From Anaerolineae bacterium (GTDB taxonomy: Bacteria > Chloroflexota > Anaerolineae > Anaerolineales > Anaerolineaceae): a DNA stretch of 64,000 bases. Positions 16,109 to 23,632 of the stretch are shown here, in pieces. Position numbers and translations under genes: made by a program. The notes below the pieces were generated by a model. It had not been told where the DNA came from. It ran no database searches and saw only the letters and a program-made list of their open reading frames with translations. The stretch spans positions 1-64,000 of the forward strand of contig JABLWW010000014.1 of NCBI GenBank assembly GCA_013178295.1, given 5' to 3'. How positions within the stretch are numbered: position 1 is the stretch's first letter; each line of letters begins with the position of its first letter.

Positions 16109-17314
16109 ATGAAGGTCTTACTTGTTGGCACCGGTGGTGTGGGCGAGGCGATTGCCATGATTGCCCGCGAACACCCATGGGTGAAGAAAGTTGTCCTGTG
16201 CGATTACAACCTCAAGCGCGCCAAAGCCGTGCAAAAGCACGTTGGCGATAAAAAGCGCTTCCCGGTTGAGAAAATTGACGCCAGCCAGCGCAAGCAGGTG
16301 GAGGACCTGGCAAAGAAACACGAAGTTGACCTGATCATGAACGCCGTTGACCCGGTCTATAACGAGCCGATCTTTGATGCAGCCTTCAACGTGGGCGTCA
16401 ATTATATGGATATGGCAATGACCCTCTCCAAACCGCATCCCGAAAAGCCCTTTGAACAATGCGGCGTCAAGCTGGGCGATTATCAGTTTGAGCGCGCCCG
16501 CGAGTGGGAAAAGAAGGGGCTGCTGGCGCTGGTTGGGCTGGGTGTGGAGCCTGGCATGGCGGATGTCTTTGCCCGCTATGCGCAGGATTATCTCTTCGAT
16601 GAAATCGAGGAAATTGGCATCCGCGATGGCGCCAATATCGAAATCGAGGGCTACGAGTTTGCCCCCAACTTCTCCATTTGGACGACCATCGAGGAGTGCC
16701 TCAACCCGCCGGTGATCTGGGAGGAAGGCAAAGGCTGGTTCACCACCCCGCCCTTCTCCGAACCGGAGGTGTTCGAGTTCCCCGAAGGCATTGGCAAGAT
16801 CGAGGTGGTCAACGTTGAGCACGAAGAGGTGCTGCTTGTCCCGCGCTGGGTCAAGACCAAACGGGTTACCTTCAAGTATGGGCTGGGCGACCAGTTTATC
16901 AACGTGCTCAAGACCCTGCACATGCTCGGGCTGGATAACAAGGAAAAGATCAACGTCAAGGGCGTCAAGGTTGCCCCGCGCGATGTGGTGGCGGCTTGCC
17001 TGCCTGACCCCGCCACGCTGGGCGACAAGATGAAAGGCAAGACCTGTGCCGGGACGTGGGTGCGCGGCATCAAAGACGGCAAGAAGAAAGAGGTGTACAT
17101 CTATCAGGTTGCCGATAACGAGGAATGCATGCGGCGCTGGGGCTGTCAGGCAGTGGTGGCGCAGACGGCGTTCAATGCCGTCATCGGCTGGGACTTGCTG
17201 ACGCACGGCATCTGGAAGGGGAAAGGCGTATTAGGACCCGAAGCCTTCGACCCCATCCCGTTTATGGAGCGCATGAAGCATTACGGCTTCCCCTACGGGA
17301 TACGCGAATCCTGA
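16109..17314 (+). CDS. Saccharopine dehydrogenase-family oxidoreductase
   Basis: A 401-residue NAD(P)-dependent enzyme. The Rossmann motif LLVGTGGVGEAIA is at residues 4-16. DLIMNAVDPVYNEPIFDAA and GLGVEPGMADVFARYA are typical of the saccharopine dehydrogenase/LYS9 family, which also includes carboxynorspermidine and homospermidine synthases. The start follows CAGGAGG. It forms a transcription unit with the Lrp-type regulator and is near an aminotransferase, which suggests lysine, polyamine or related amino-acid metabolism; which one cannot be decided here. Confidence 0.8.
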   Translation: MKVLLVGTGGVGEAIAMIAREHPWVKKVVLCDYNLKRAKAVQKHVGDKKRFPVEKIDASQRKQVEDLAKKHEVDLIMNAVDPVYNEPIFDAAFNVGVNYMDMAMTLSKPHPEKPFEQCGVKLGDYQFERAREWEKKGLLALVGLGVEPGMADVFARYAQDYLFDEIEEIGIRDGANIEIEGYEFAPNFSIWTTIEECLNPPVIWEEGKGWFTTPPFSEPEVFEFPEGIGKIEVVNVEHEEVLLVPRWVKTKRVTFKYGLGDQFINVLKTLHMLGLDNKEKINVKGVKVAPRDVVAACLPDPATLGDKMKGKTCAGTWVRGIKDGKKKEVYIYQVADNEECMRRWGCQAVVAQTAFNAVIGWDLLTHGIWKGKGVLGPEAFDPIPFMERMKHYGFPYGIRES

Positions 17315-17354
17315 CATCTCCCCCAAAGCAAACTTCCTCCTTTTCTAGGTTCAA

Positions 17355-17381
17355 GGGGGCGCGGACAGGCTCTGCGCCCCC
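17355..17381. terminator. Hairpin between convergent genes
   Basis: GGGGGCGC at 17355-17362 pairs with GCGCCCCC at 17374-17381 between two convergent genes. No U-tract follows on either strand, so termination strength is uncertain. Confidence 0.4.
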
Positions 17382-17391
17382 CTAACGTTGT

Positions 17392-18456
17392 CTATGCCTC
17401 CACGATCTGCATATAGCGCTCGCCGCCGTAGGCAAACGCCGACCACTTGCCCAGATCGTGCTGCACCCAGGCATCGCGCCCGCCAATGTTGCGGATGACC
17501 AGCTCGGCGCCGCGCACCTGATCGCCGATGTCGGCATAGGTGATGGCGGGTCCGCTGCGGATGTTAAGCCCGTCCACAATCACGCGCGCCCGCAGACCCG
17601 TTTCAGGAGCGGGCGGCTGATAGACTTCCATGAACGGTTTGCCGCCGTAGATGCACGCTGACCATTTTCCTGGCGCAAACTCCACCCACACATCCCGCCC
17701 GCCCAGGTTGAGGATGGGCAGCACGCTGCCCTGATCGAGCTTGCCGATCACCTTGAACGCAACCCCTGCCCCGGAGCGCACGTTGAGGCGGGTGGCGGTG
17801 ACCCGCGCTTTGAGCGGCACGCTTTCGGGCTGGGGGTCGGGCGTTGTCCCGGCGGCGTATGCCTGCAGGTCGGCGTAGCTGCCGTTGAACCAGTTGAGGT
17901 CGGTATCCGAACTGATGCCCGGCACCTTGCCGTTGGGGGAATATTGCCAGAACTTCCACGTTGTCCAGCCGGGCGGCAGCAGCGGGGTGGTGGCGTTGTA
18001 ATTTGCCACCCACAGGTCATATTTGCTCCAATCGGGCGAGGTGAGGATGTGATCGCGCCAGAAGTAATGGGCGGTATAGATGAGGGGGCGGCGTCCGTCC
18101 TTCTCCTGCATCAAGCGCAGACAGTCCTGCACACAGGCGGTGAGGGCGGCGTTGGAGACGCCGTCGTCGCGCTCGACATCCAGGATGAGGGGAAAATCGG
18201 TGCGGCGGCTGCCCAGCACGTTGAACAGCCGTCCGATCTGCTTTTCGGCATAGCGGGTTGCCACCAGCACATGATAGGCAGAAACGATCAGCCCGGCGGC
18301 TTTGGCGTCTGTCCAGTAAGAATAGAAACGCGGGTCGGTGTAGTAGTCGCCCACAGTGGCGCGCAGCACGGCAAAGCGGTAACCGGCGGCGGCGACCTTG
18401 CTCCACTCAATATCGCCCTCATAGTTCGAAACGTCAATTCCGGGTGTGTATGGCAT
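17392..18456 (-). CDS. GH25 lysozyme with two SH3-like domains
   Basis: A 354-residue muramidase. The N-terminal GH25 domain (about 1-200) contains TPGIDVSNYEGDIEWSKV, the catalytic-site DVERDD strand and the late KFWQYS motif. Two SH3b-type wall-binding repeats follow (about 215-280 and 285-350), with LNVRSGAG and LNIRSGPA cores. There is no obvious signal peptide from ATG 18456, as in many phage endolysins. The gene stands alone between a convergent enzyme gene and a repeat-rich spacer. It could be a phage-derived lysin or a wall-remodelling enzyme. Confidence 0.85.
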   Translation of the reverse strand: MPYTPGIDVSNYEGDIEWSKVAAAGYRFAVLRATVGDYYTDPRFYSYWTDAKAAGLIVSAYHVLVATRYAEKQIGRLFNVLGSRRTDFPLILDVERDDGVSNAALTACVQDCLRLMQEKDGRRPLIYTAHYFWRDHILTSPDWSKYDLWVANYNATTPLLPPGWTTWKFWQYSPNGKVPGISSDTDLNWFNGSYADLQAYAAGTTPDPQPESVPLKARVTATRLNVRSGAGVAFKVIGKLDQGSVLPILNLGGRDVWVEFAPGKWSACIYGGKPFMEVYQPPAPETGLRARVIVDGLNIRSGPAITYADIGDQVRGAELVIRNIGGRDAWVQHDLGKWSAFAYGGERYMQIVEA

Positions 18457-18830
18457 GGTGATTGTCCTCCACATGGAGGATGTGCAATTTTTGTTCCAGA
18501 AGATGGGTGCCCTCCCACGGTAGATGGGACTTGCCCGCGGTGACAGACCCCACCCCGTCCTTCCCCTTGCAGGGGAGGGCGAACAGTCGTAGTCGTAGGT
18601 TGGGTTGAGCGTTCTTGGCGAAACCCAACGTTAACGTCGGCATGGTGTGGGTTTGCGGGGCGGGGGTGCCCTCCCCCGTCCCCTCCCAGAGGGAGGGGAC
18701 GGGGGAGGATGGGGCTTACCCCATCACGCTGTCGCCGGGGAGAAGCGCGCCCGGCACTCCCGCAGGGGGCTAAAAGGGGAGGATTTTGCCCTGTTTGTAA
18801 AAATGGTTGCAAAAAAAAAAAAAAAAATGA
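18457..18830. repeat. Intergenic cluster of dispersed GC-rich palindromes and poly-A tract
   Basis: No gene. It contains GTTGGGTT/AACCCAAC at 18599-18629, a perfect 15-base stem at 18673-18687 with 18691-18705 (three-base loop), and a run of 17 A at 18811-18827. Related palindromes recur at 21.7, 38.0, 43.3 and 62.8 kb and inside the prophage-like genes. Confidence 0.6.
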
Positions 18831-18859
18831 TGGACAATCACGAAAAGGTGTGCTATGGT
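18831..18859 (+). promoter_or_regulatory. Promoter candidate for the lipoprotein gene
   Basis: TGGACA at 18831-18836 and TATGGT at 18854-18859 are 17 bases apart, just after the poly-A tract. The leader to ATG 18971 would be about 100 bases. Confidence 0.35.
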
Positions 18860-18970
18860 GATTTAGATGAGTCTTGCCGTGACTTTATCCTTGCGGGGTG
18901 CGTTTGTCGGCAAAGTTGATTTGGCGCGGGTTTTCAGGTTAATCAGTTTTATGTTCTTACGGAGGAGAAG

Positions 18971-20009
18971 ATGAAATACACATTTGTCTTTCTGATGGTC
19001 ATCATGATAGGGGGGGGTGCTGACAGCGTGTGGCGTCTTGCCAGAGGCGGCTGCCACCCAGACGGCGGCTGACTGGACGCCCACCCCCGTGCCACCGACC
19101 GCCACCCCAACGCCGCTGCCCACCCCCACAGCCACCCCAGTGCCGTACAATGTGCGCATCACGCTGAAGAACGCCGAGGGCGAGCCGATTGCCGACGCGC
19201 TGGTGATGCTGGATGCGGGCGAGGGGCTTGAAGCGCGCACGGATGAGAGCGGCACGGCCGCGTTTGGCGACCTGCCGGGCGAGACGTTCACGGTCAAGGC
19301 TGCCGCCCAGGGCTATTTTGCCGCCGAGAGCCAGCAGAGCATTGTGCGCGGCGAAAACCAGGTTGATCTTGTGCTGGAGCGCGACCCCTATGGGCTGTTA
19401 CCGTCGCAGGCGTGCGCCGCAGGCGAAACGCCGTTGATGATCGAGGATCTGCAGGATCAGACCATGCAGGGTTGGGGAGATTTATCGGCAAAGCTCGCTT
19501 CGGGCGTGCCGGGAATTGAAATTGTGCAAGACCCCGAACAACCCGGCAACTGGGTGCTGCGCATCTTCAGCCTGGGTGAAGGCAGCTTTAATGATGTGGG
19601 CGGCTATGACCAGCCGCTCGGCGACGCGGTGGTGCGCTTTCGCGTGCTCGCCCGCGGGCGGCAGCATTATCATCTCAACTGGCATAACAGTCCCGCCGGG
19701 CGCTATGTTGCCTTTATCTACGGCGAACCAAACGCTTTTGGCGGGCGGCTGGATAAGTTCGTGGGGGGCGAAGGCTTCACTGCGCTTCAGTTTCCCGGCA
19801 GCTATGGCGATGAGAAATGGCATTTCTTTGAGATATCCACCTACCAGGGCGAGTTTCAAATCTGGATTGACGGCGTTGAACGCGGCAGGGGGAGGGGACA
19901 AAAAAGTCAAGGGGGGCAAACTTGTTTATCCTACAGGATCGCCAACAACCCTTGGTGGTACCTCACCTATGTTGGAATCGTCTGCCTTTACCGCAGGTAC
20001 GCGCCTTGA
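18971..20009 (+). pseudogene. Surface lipoprotein frameshifted at a G8 tract
   Basis: A good start (GGAGG at 18961, ATG 18971) opens a signal peptide MKYTFVFLMVIMIGG. The frame is then broken at eight consecutive G (19010-19017). One G fewer would join it to LTACGVLPEAAATQ, a lipobox with Cys, followed by a Thr/Pro linker, a carboxypeptidase-like beta-sandwich (about 19140-19380, ITLKNAEGEPIADALVMLDA) and a concanavalin-like C-terminal domain. The downstream part is open from 19017. The gene is therefore either phase-variable, inactivated, or affected by a homopolymer sequencing error. Function unknown; probably cell-surface. Confidence 0.6.
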
Positions 20010-20103
20010 CACGTTTCGTATAGCAGACATAACCAAAGGGTTCAAGAGACATGTGATTGGTATGGTGTGTCAGACGAGAAAGCTTGACCAATACACTTTT
20101 TTC

Positions 20104-20688
20104 TTATCGTTTCCAAACGATATGACCATTCATGTCATGCTTTTCAAATACTTCCAGTATCTCAGCACAAAATTTCATCAAACTTTCATCTTGCTGTACT
20201 TTGGCAAGTTCATATAGACGGATAAACATTCTCTTCCCAGTTTCAGTTTGACGGTAGTTTTTCTTCTTCAGGTTGTGTTCGGCACACAAGGTCTGACCGT
20301 TTTCAATTGTTGCTTTACCGCCTTTATCTTTTGGTTTGATGTGATCGGCATGAATTTCTACTCCATCTTGTCTGCCCCTTCCACAAATAACACACCGATA
20401 ATCATCTCGCAAAAAGATTTGCTCTTTTTGCTCCGGGGTGAAGTCGTCAAGTTCTCTTTGTACAACCGCATTTGGGTCATATTGATAGACCCCTTTCTTG
20501 ATCTTTATCAAGATGCCCTCTTGATGTAATGCTCGAATAGCTCGCCATGGATCTCTGGGCGGTGTGTGGTGTTTTGGGTCTTGTAACCACTGTTTCGTTA
20601 CCCAATCCACAACGGGGCCATGTTCAAGTTCCTGATTAGGGTGTTTTTGAAAATATTCCAGGATTAAATCCCGAATCGTTTTTGTCAT
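20104..20688 (-). CDS. HNH restriction endonuclease
   Basis: A 194-residue protein. The N-terminal half resembles a winged-helix recognition domain (LEHGPVVDWVTKQWLQDP, then PWRAIRALHQEGILIKIKKGVYQYD). The C-terminal half is an HNH nuclease: CVICGRGRQDGVEIHADHIKPK followed by LCAEHNLKKKN. The start overlaps the upstream methyltransferase stop by four bases (ATGA), so the two form a type II R-M operon. The pair is AT-richer than its neighbours, which suggests horizontal acquisition. Recognition site not predictable by eye. Confidence 0.8.
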   Translation of the reverse strand: MTKTIRDLILEYFQKHPNQELEHGPVVDWVTKQWLQDPKHHTPPRDPWRAIRALHQEGILIKIKKGVYQYDPNAVVQRELDDFTPEQKEQIFLRDDYRCVICGRGRQDGVEIHADHIKPKDKGGKATIENGQTLCAEHNLKKKNYRQTETGKRMFIRLYELAKVQQDESLMKFCAEILEVFEKHDMNGHIVWKR

Positions 20689-21491
20689 GCTTTCTCCTGC
20701 ATGATATGGAATTGTCCTTGAATTGCTGAGGTCAAGTTGATAATTCGCTTTCGCGAGAGTTCGCAGTATTTTTCGTCAATTTCGATCCCTATTCCTTTTC
20801 GATTGTTCAAGGCGGCTGCAATGACAGTTGACCCGCTTCCGCTAAATGGGTCGAGCACTGTATCACCAAGGTAACAAAACATCTTGATGCATCTTCTGGG
20901 AAGCTCCAGCGGGAATGGGGCGGGATGCCCTATTTTTTTCTTGCTTTCGCCGTTGAATGTCCAAACGCCGTTTGTCCATTCCATAAATTCGGCTTTCGTG
21001 ATATCAGATATTTTGCTTCCGCTGGTTTTCTTCCATCGCTTTTTATACAGCACAATGATTAATTCAACCGGCGCGATCACATACGGAGCGGAAGCGCTCA
21101 TCCAAGACCCCCACGCAGTTCTGCGAGAGATATTCCCTTCGTTCCAGATAATGGTTGAATGATACTGAAAGCCAATTTGTTTTGCAATTGTTGTTAAATC
21201 TGCGCCAACGCTCTGTTGACCGCCCTTGTTTTTATCTAAAGGGACATTTAGGCAAAAACGCCCGTCCTCCTTAAGCCACCCAAAACAGCGGCTCATCCAT
21301 TGATGACTGAATTCCAAATATTCTGAATAGGATAAATCGTCTTTGTGTGAGTTATATTGGATATCTACGTTGTATGGGGGAGACGTAACAATTAGATCAA
21401 TGCTGCCGTCTTCGATTAAGCTGGTAGTCAAAACGTCGTCGTTCAAAATCCGAATGATATTGTTGTCAAACACAATGTGCGGCTTTATCAT
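20685..21491 (-). CDS. Type II DNA methyltransferase (N4/N6 amino type, beta-like)
   Basis: A 268-residue adenine-N6 or cytosine-N4 methyltransferase. Catalytic motif IV is TSPPYNVD near residue 37. AdoMet-binding motif I is DPFSGSGST near residue 215, so the motif order is IV before I, as in the beta class. The RBS AAGG lies 8 bases before ATG. It is followed in a four-base overlap by an HNH nuclease and should protect the host from it. A TATAAT lies on the minus strand about 95 bases upstream. Confidence 0.85.
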   Translation of the reverse strand: MIKPHIVFDNNIIRILNDDVLTTSLIEDGSIDLIVTSPPYNVDIQYNSHKDDLSYSEYLEFSHQWMSRCFGWLKEDGRFCLNVPLDKNKGGQQSVGADLTTIAKQIGFQYHSTIIWNEGNISRRTAWGSWMSASAPYVIAPVELIIVLYKKRWKKTSGSKISDITKAEFMEWTNGVWTFNGESKKKIGHPAPFPLELPRRCIKMFCYLGDTVLDPFSGSGSTVIAAALNNRKGIGIEIDEKYCELSRKRIINLTSAIQGQFHIMQEKA

Positions 21492-21831
21492 TCTAAACCT
21501 TCTTAAGGGGAACGCTATTCACTGATAAAGCATTTGTTTCAATATTGGACGAAGAGCAGTAAATACAGGTAAGTCTGATATTAAAACATTATACCCCCCT
21601 TTGAGAATATCCGCCCGCGTCTTCTATCCTCAATATCCAATGACGCTCAGGGAACAGAGTAGGCTGGGGCTTGCCGCATTGGCGGAGTGAATCCTGCGTG
21701 GCACTCCCGCAGGAAGCCGCCCTACCCCCCTTCCTCGCGCAGCACTCCCGCAGGGAGTTGGGCGCGGCAGGGGGAGGGCATGCCGCCCCATTGCTTGCCT
21801 GCTGAACCCCTGCATCGGGTACAATAGGGGG
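21492..21831. other. Intergenic region between divergent genes
   Basis: The methyltransferase-proximal part is AT-rich and includes a minus-strand TATAAT near 21587. The rest (21650-21790) is made of dispersed GC-rich repeats, including GGGGCTTGCC, two CACTCCCGCAGG motifs and GGCAGGGGGAGGGCA. No gene is seen. Confidence 0.5.
21795..21825 (+). promoter_or_regulatory. Promoter giving a leaderless TauE/SafE transcript
   Basis: TACAAT at 21820-21825 ends 6 bases before ATG 21832. A weak TTGCCT at 21795-21800 lies 19 bases upstream. The predicted start site is at or within one base of the ATG. Confidence 0.4.
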
Positions 21832-22593
21832 ATGCACATCGCGGACTATGCCATGATTGCCCTGGCGGCGCTGTTGGGCGGGGCGGTGAATGCCCTGGCG
21901 GGCGGCGGGACGCTGATCACCTTTCCGGCGCTGACCGCGGCTGGGATTTCGCCGCTGGCTGCCAGCGTGACCAACACGGTGGCGCTCTGTCCGGGCTATC
22001 TGGGGGCGACTCTGGCGCAGGCGGGCGATCTCAAGGGGCAGGGGCGGCGGCTGTGGCTCTACCTTCCCGCGGCGGCGCTGGGCGGTGTGGCGGGCGGGCT
22101 GCTGCTGCTGCACAGCGGCGAACGTCTCTTTGCACAGCTGGTGCCCTTTCTCATCCTGCTGGCGGCGCTGCTGCTGGCGCTGCAGCCGCGCCTGCGCGCC
22201 TGGCTGGAACGGCGCGCACACCAGGCGGGCGTCTCGGCTGCGCAGGAGGGCTGGGCGGCTCTGCCGCTGGCGCTGGCGGCGGTGTATGGCGGCTATTTTG
22301 GCGCCGGGCTGAGTGTGATTGTGCTGGCGGCGCTGGGGGTGCTGGTCGGCGATACCCTGACGCGCCTCAATGCCCTCAAACAGGCGGTTGCCCTGGCGGT
22401 CAACGTGGCGGCGGCGGTCTTTTTTCTCTTCTCGGCGCGGGTGGCGTGGAGCGCGGCGCTGGTGATGGCGCTGTTTGCCCTGCTGGGCGGCGCGCTGGGC
22501 GGCAGGCTGGCGGGACGCATTGCCCCCGATACACTGCGCCGCGTGGTGGTGGTCATCGGGGCGCTGGTGGCGGTTGCTTACTGGCTGCGCTGA
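21832..22593 (+). CDS. TauE/SafE-family membrane transporter
   Basis: A 253-residue protein with about eight membrane helices. It has the TauE/SafE signature [19 protein letters not shown] near residues 15-33 and the repeated motif [16 protein letters not shown] in the second half. The family exports sulfite, sulfonates or related organic anions. It stands alone between the R-M operon and the prophage-like cassette. Substrate unknown. Confidence 0.85.
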   Translation: MHIADYAMIALAALLGGAVNALAGGGTLITFPALTAAGISPLAASVTNTVALCPGYLGATLAQAGDLKGQGRRLWLYLPAAALGGVAGGLLLLHSGERLFAQLVPFLILLAALLLALQPRLRAWLERRAHQAGVSAAQEGWAALPLALAAVYGGYFGAGLSVIVLAALGVLVGDTLTRLNALKQAVALAVNVAAAVFFLFSARVAWSAALVMALFALLGGALGGRLAGRIAPDTLRRVVVVIGALVAVAYWLR

Positions 22594-22655
22594 GGTTGGG
22601 CGCCTGCCCTGCGCCGGGCGCGGGACACATAACGCCGGGGGTATCAAAAGATAAC

Positions 22656-22667
22656 TTGTCTAGACAA
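22656..22667. promoter_or_regulatory. Perfect palindrome upstream of the prophage-like cassette
   Basis: TTGTCTAGACAA is a perfect 12-base palindrome. Its half-site TTGTC also occurs in the 30-base element 30 bases downstream. A small GGGTGG/CCACCC hairpin at 22671-22689 lies between them. Confidence 0.4.
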
Positions 22668-22696
22668 ATAGGGTGGTTACTATCCACCCCCCGCTA

Positions 22697-22726
22697 AAAA
22701 ACTGTCCATAAGGACGGCTTGTCAAA
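22697..22726. promoter_or_regulatory. Copy 2 of the 30-base element shared with the initiator module
   Basis: AAAAACTGTCC, four variable bases, GGACGGCTTGTCAAA. It matches 2611-2640 at 26 of 30 positions. The end also supplies a TTGTCA (22719-22724) that could act as a -35 with CATACT 17 bases later. Confidence 0.5.
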
Positions 22727-22759
22727 CCTGCCAGAATCGGTCATACTGTGCGCATGACC

Positions 22760-22777
22760 GAACAAAAGTTCTATAAT
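22760..22777 (+). promoter_or_regulatory. LexA-type (SOS) box overlapping the cassette promoter
   Basis: GAAC-AAAA-GTTC at 22760-22771, preceded by C, matches the Gram-positive type LexA core GAAC-N4-GTTC. It is immediately followed by TATAAT at 22772-22777. The sequence TGCGCA flanks the site on both sides. SOS control of the downstream genes is a reasonable inference. Confidence 0.6.
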
Positions 22778-22803
22778 GCGCAAACACCACTGCGGAGGAC
22801 AGC

Positions 22804-23106
22804 ATGACCGCCGCCCGCACGCGCAAACGCACCGCCGCACCGCCGCCTGTCCCCTCTGCCGAGAGCCTGCAGGGCGAGATTGCCATGCTGCGCGAGGTGA
22901 TGCGCCGCGCCAACGACCGCCTGGAAGAGATTGCCGGGCTGGATGACCTGCTGCGTCTGATGGAGAACCTGAGCAAAGCCGCCACGCGTCTGGCGGGGCT
23001 GCTCAAAGCCGAGCGTCAGCTGGGCGGGCAGGAAGACCTGACCCACAGCCTGCAGCATGCGCTGGCGGAGGTCATCCGCGAGCTGGGCGGGGAGGAGACG
23101 GCATGA
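22804..23106 (+). CDS. Small coiled-coil protein, first gene of the cassette
   Basis: A 100-residue mostly helical protein with heptad-like Leu spacing (SLQGEIAMLREVMRRANDRLEEIAGLDDLLRLMENLSKAATRL-type segment). The start follows GCGGAGG and the stop overlaps the next ATG. Position at the head of the cassette would suit a terminase small subunit or regulator, but no DNA-binding motif is clear. Its codon use resembles the host rather than the C-rich late genes. Confidence 0.5.
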   Translation: MTAARTRKRTAAPPPVPSAESLQGEIAMLREVMRRANDRLEEIAGLDDLLRLMENLSKAATRLAGLLKAERQLGGQEDLTHSLQHALAEVIRELGGEETA

Positions 23107-23354
23107 GCGCCGTGCCTGACCCAGCCCGTCCGGCGTGTGCCGCGCTGCCGCCGGGGAGTGTCTGCGCGGTGGGCGAGGAGACTCGGGCTGTCTCGCGCCA
23201 TGCGCTTTCGCTGGCGCGGGCGATGCGCCGTTTGCGCCGCGCCCTGCAGGGCTGCGAAACCTGCCGCGGCTCCGCCTGTCCGCTGCTGGAGGACTTCCGT
23301 CTGCGTGTTGCCGAGGCGGTGTACACCATCTTTGAGGAACTGCGCCATGAATGA
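23103..23354 (+). CDS. Small Cys-containing protein, unknown
   Basis: An 83-residue helical protein overlapping both neighbours by a few bases. It contains CETCRGSACPLLED, a possible metal-binding or disulfide cluster. No family recognised. Confidence 0.45.
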   Translation: MSAVPDPARPACAALPPGSVCAVGEETRAVSRHALSLARAMRRLRRALQGCETCRGSACPLLEDFRLRVAEAVYTIFEELRHE

Positions 23355-23628
23355 TGAAGAGATTGCCCTGCTGGGCGAGCAGCTGCGCCATGCTCTTGAC
23401 CTGCTGCGCGCCGACCATCAGGTGCTGCGCCGTGCCCTGCAGCATGAAAGCGAGTTTGTTTCTCACCGTCTGACCCAGATTGAAAAACGCCTGGAAGATC
23501 AAGAAGCGCGCCTGCGCAGCGCCACCGACGGGGTGTCGCAGTTTAAGATGTTTTCCGGGCTGGCTTCGGGCGGGTCTGCCATTCTGGCTGTGTTTGCTTT
23601 TGTGCGTTCGCTGTTTTTTGTCCCATGA
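23347..23628 (+). CDS. XhlA-like coiled-coil protein with C-terminal membrane helix
   Basis: A 93-residue protein. Residues 1-60 form a long helix with a QIEKRLEDQEARL coiled-coil, and the C terminus (SGLASGGSAILAVFAFVRSLFF) is a single membrane span. This layout resembles XhlA/hemolysin-type phage proteins that assist lysis, but the family assignment is tentative. It overlaps the previous gene by 8 bases and ends 4 bases before the terminase start. Confidence 0.5.
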   Translation: MNDEEIALLGEQLRHALDLLRADHQVLRRALQHESEFVSHRLTQIEKRLEDQEARLRSATDGVSQFKMFSGLASGGSAILAVFAFVRSLFFVP

Positions 23629-23632
23629 CCAC

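Noticed and set aside
17392-18456. GH25 lysozyme considered as the endolysin of the capsid cassette.
   Set aside because: It lies 4 kb outside the cassette, on the opposite strand and separated by an R-M operon and a transporter; linkage cannot be shown.
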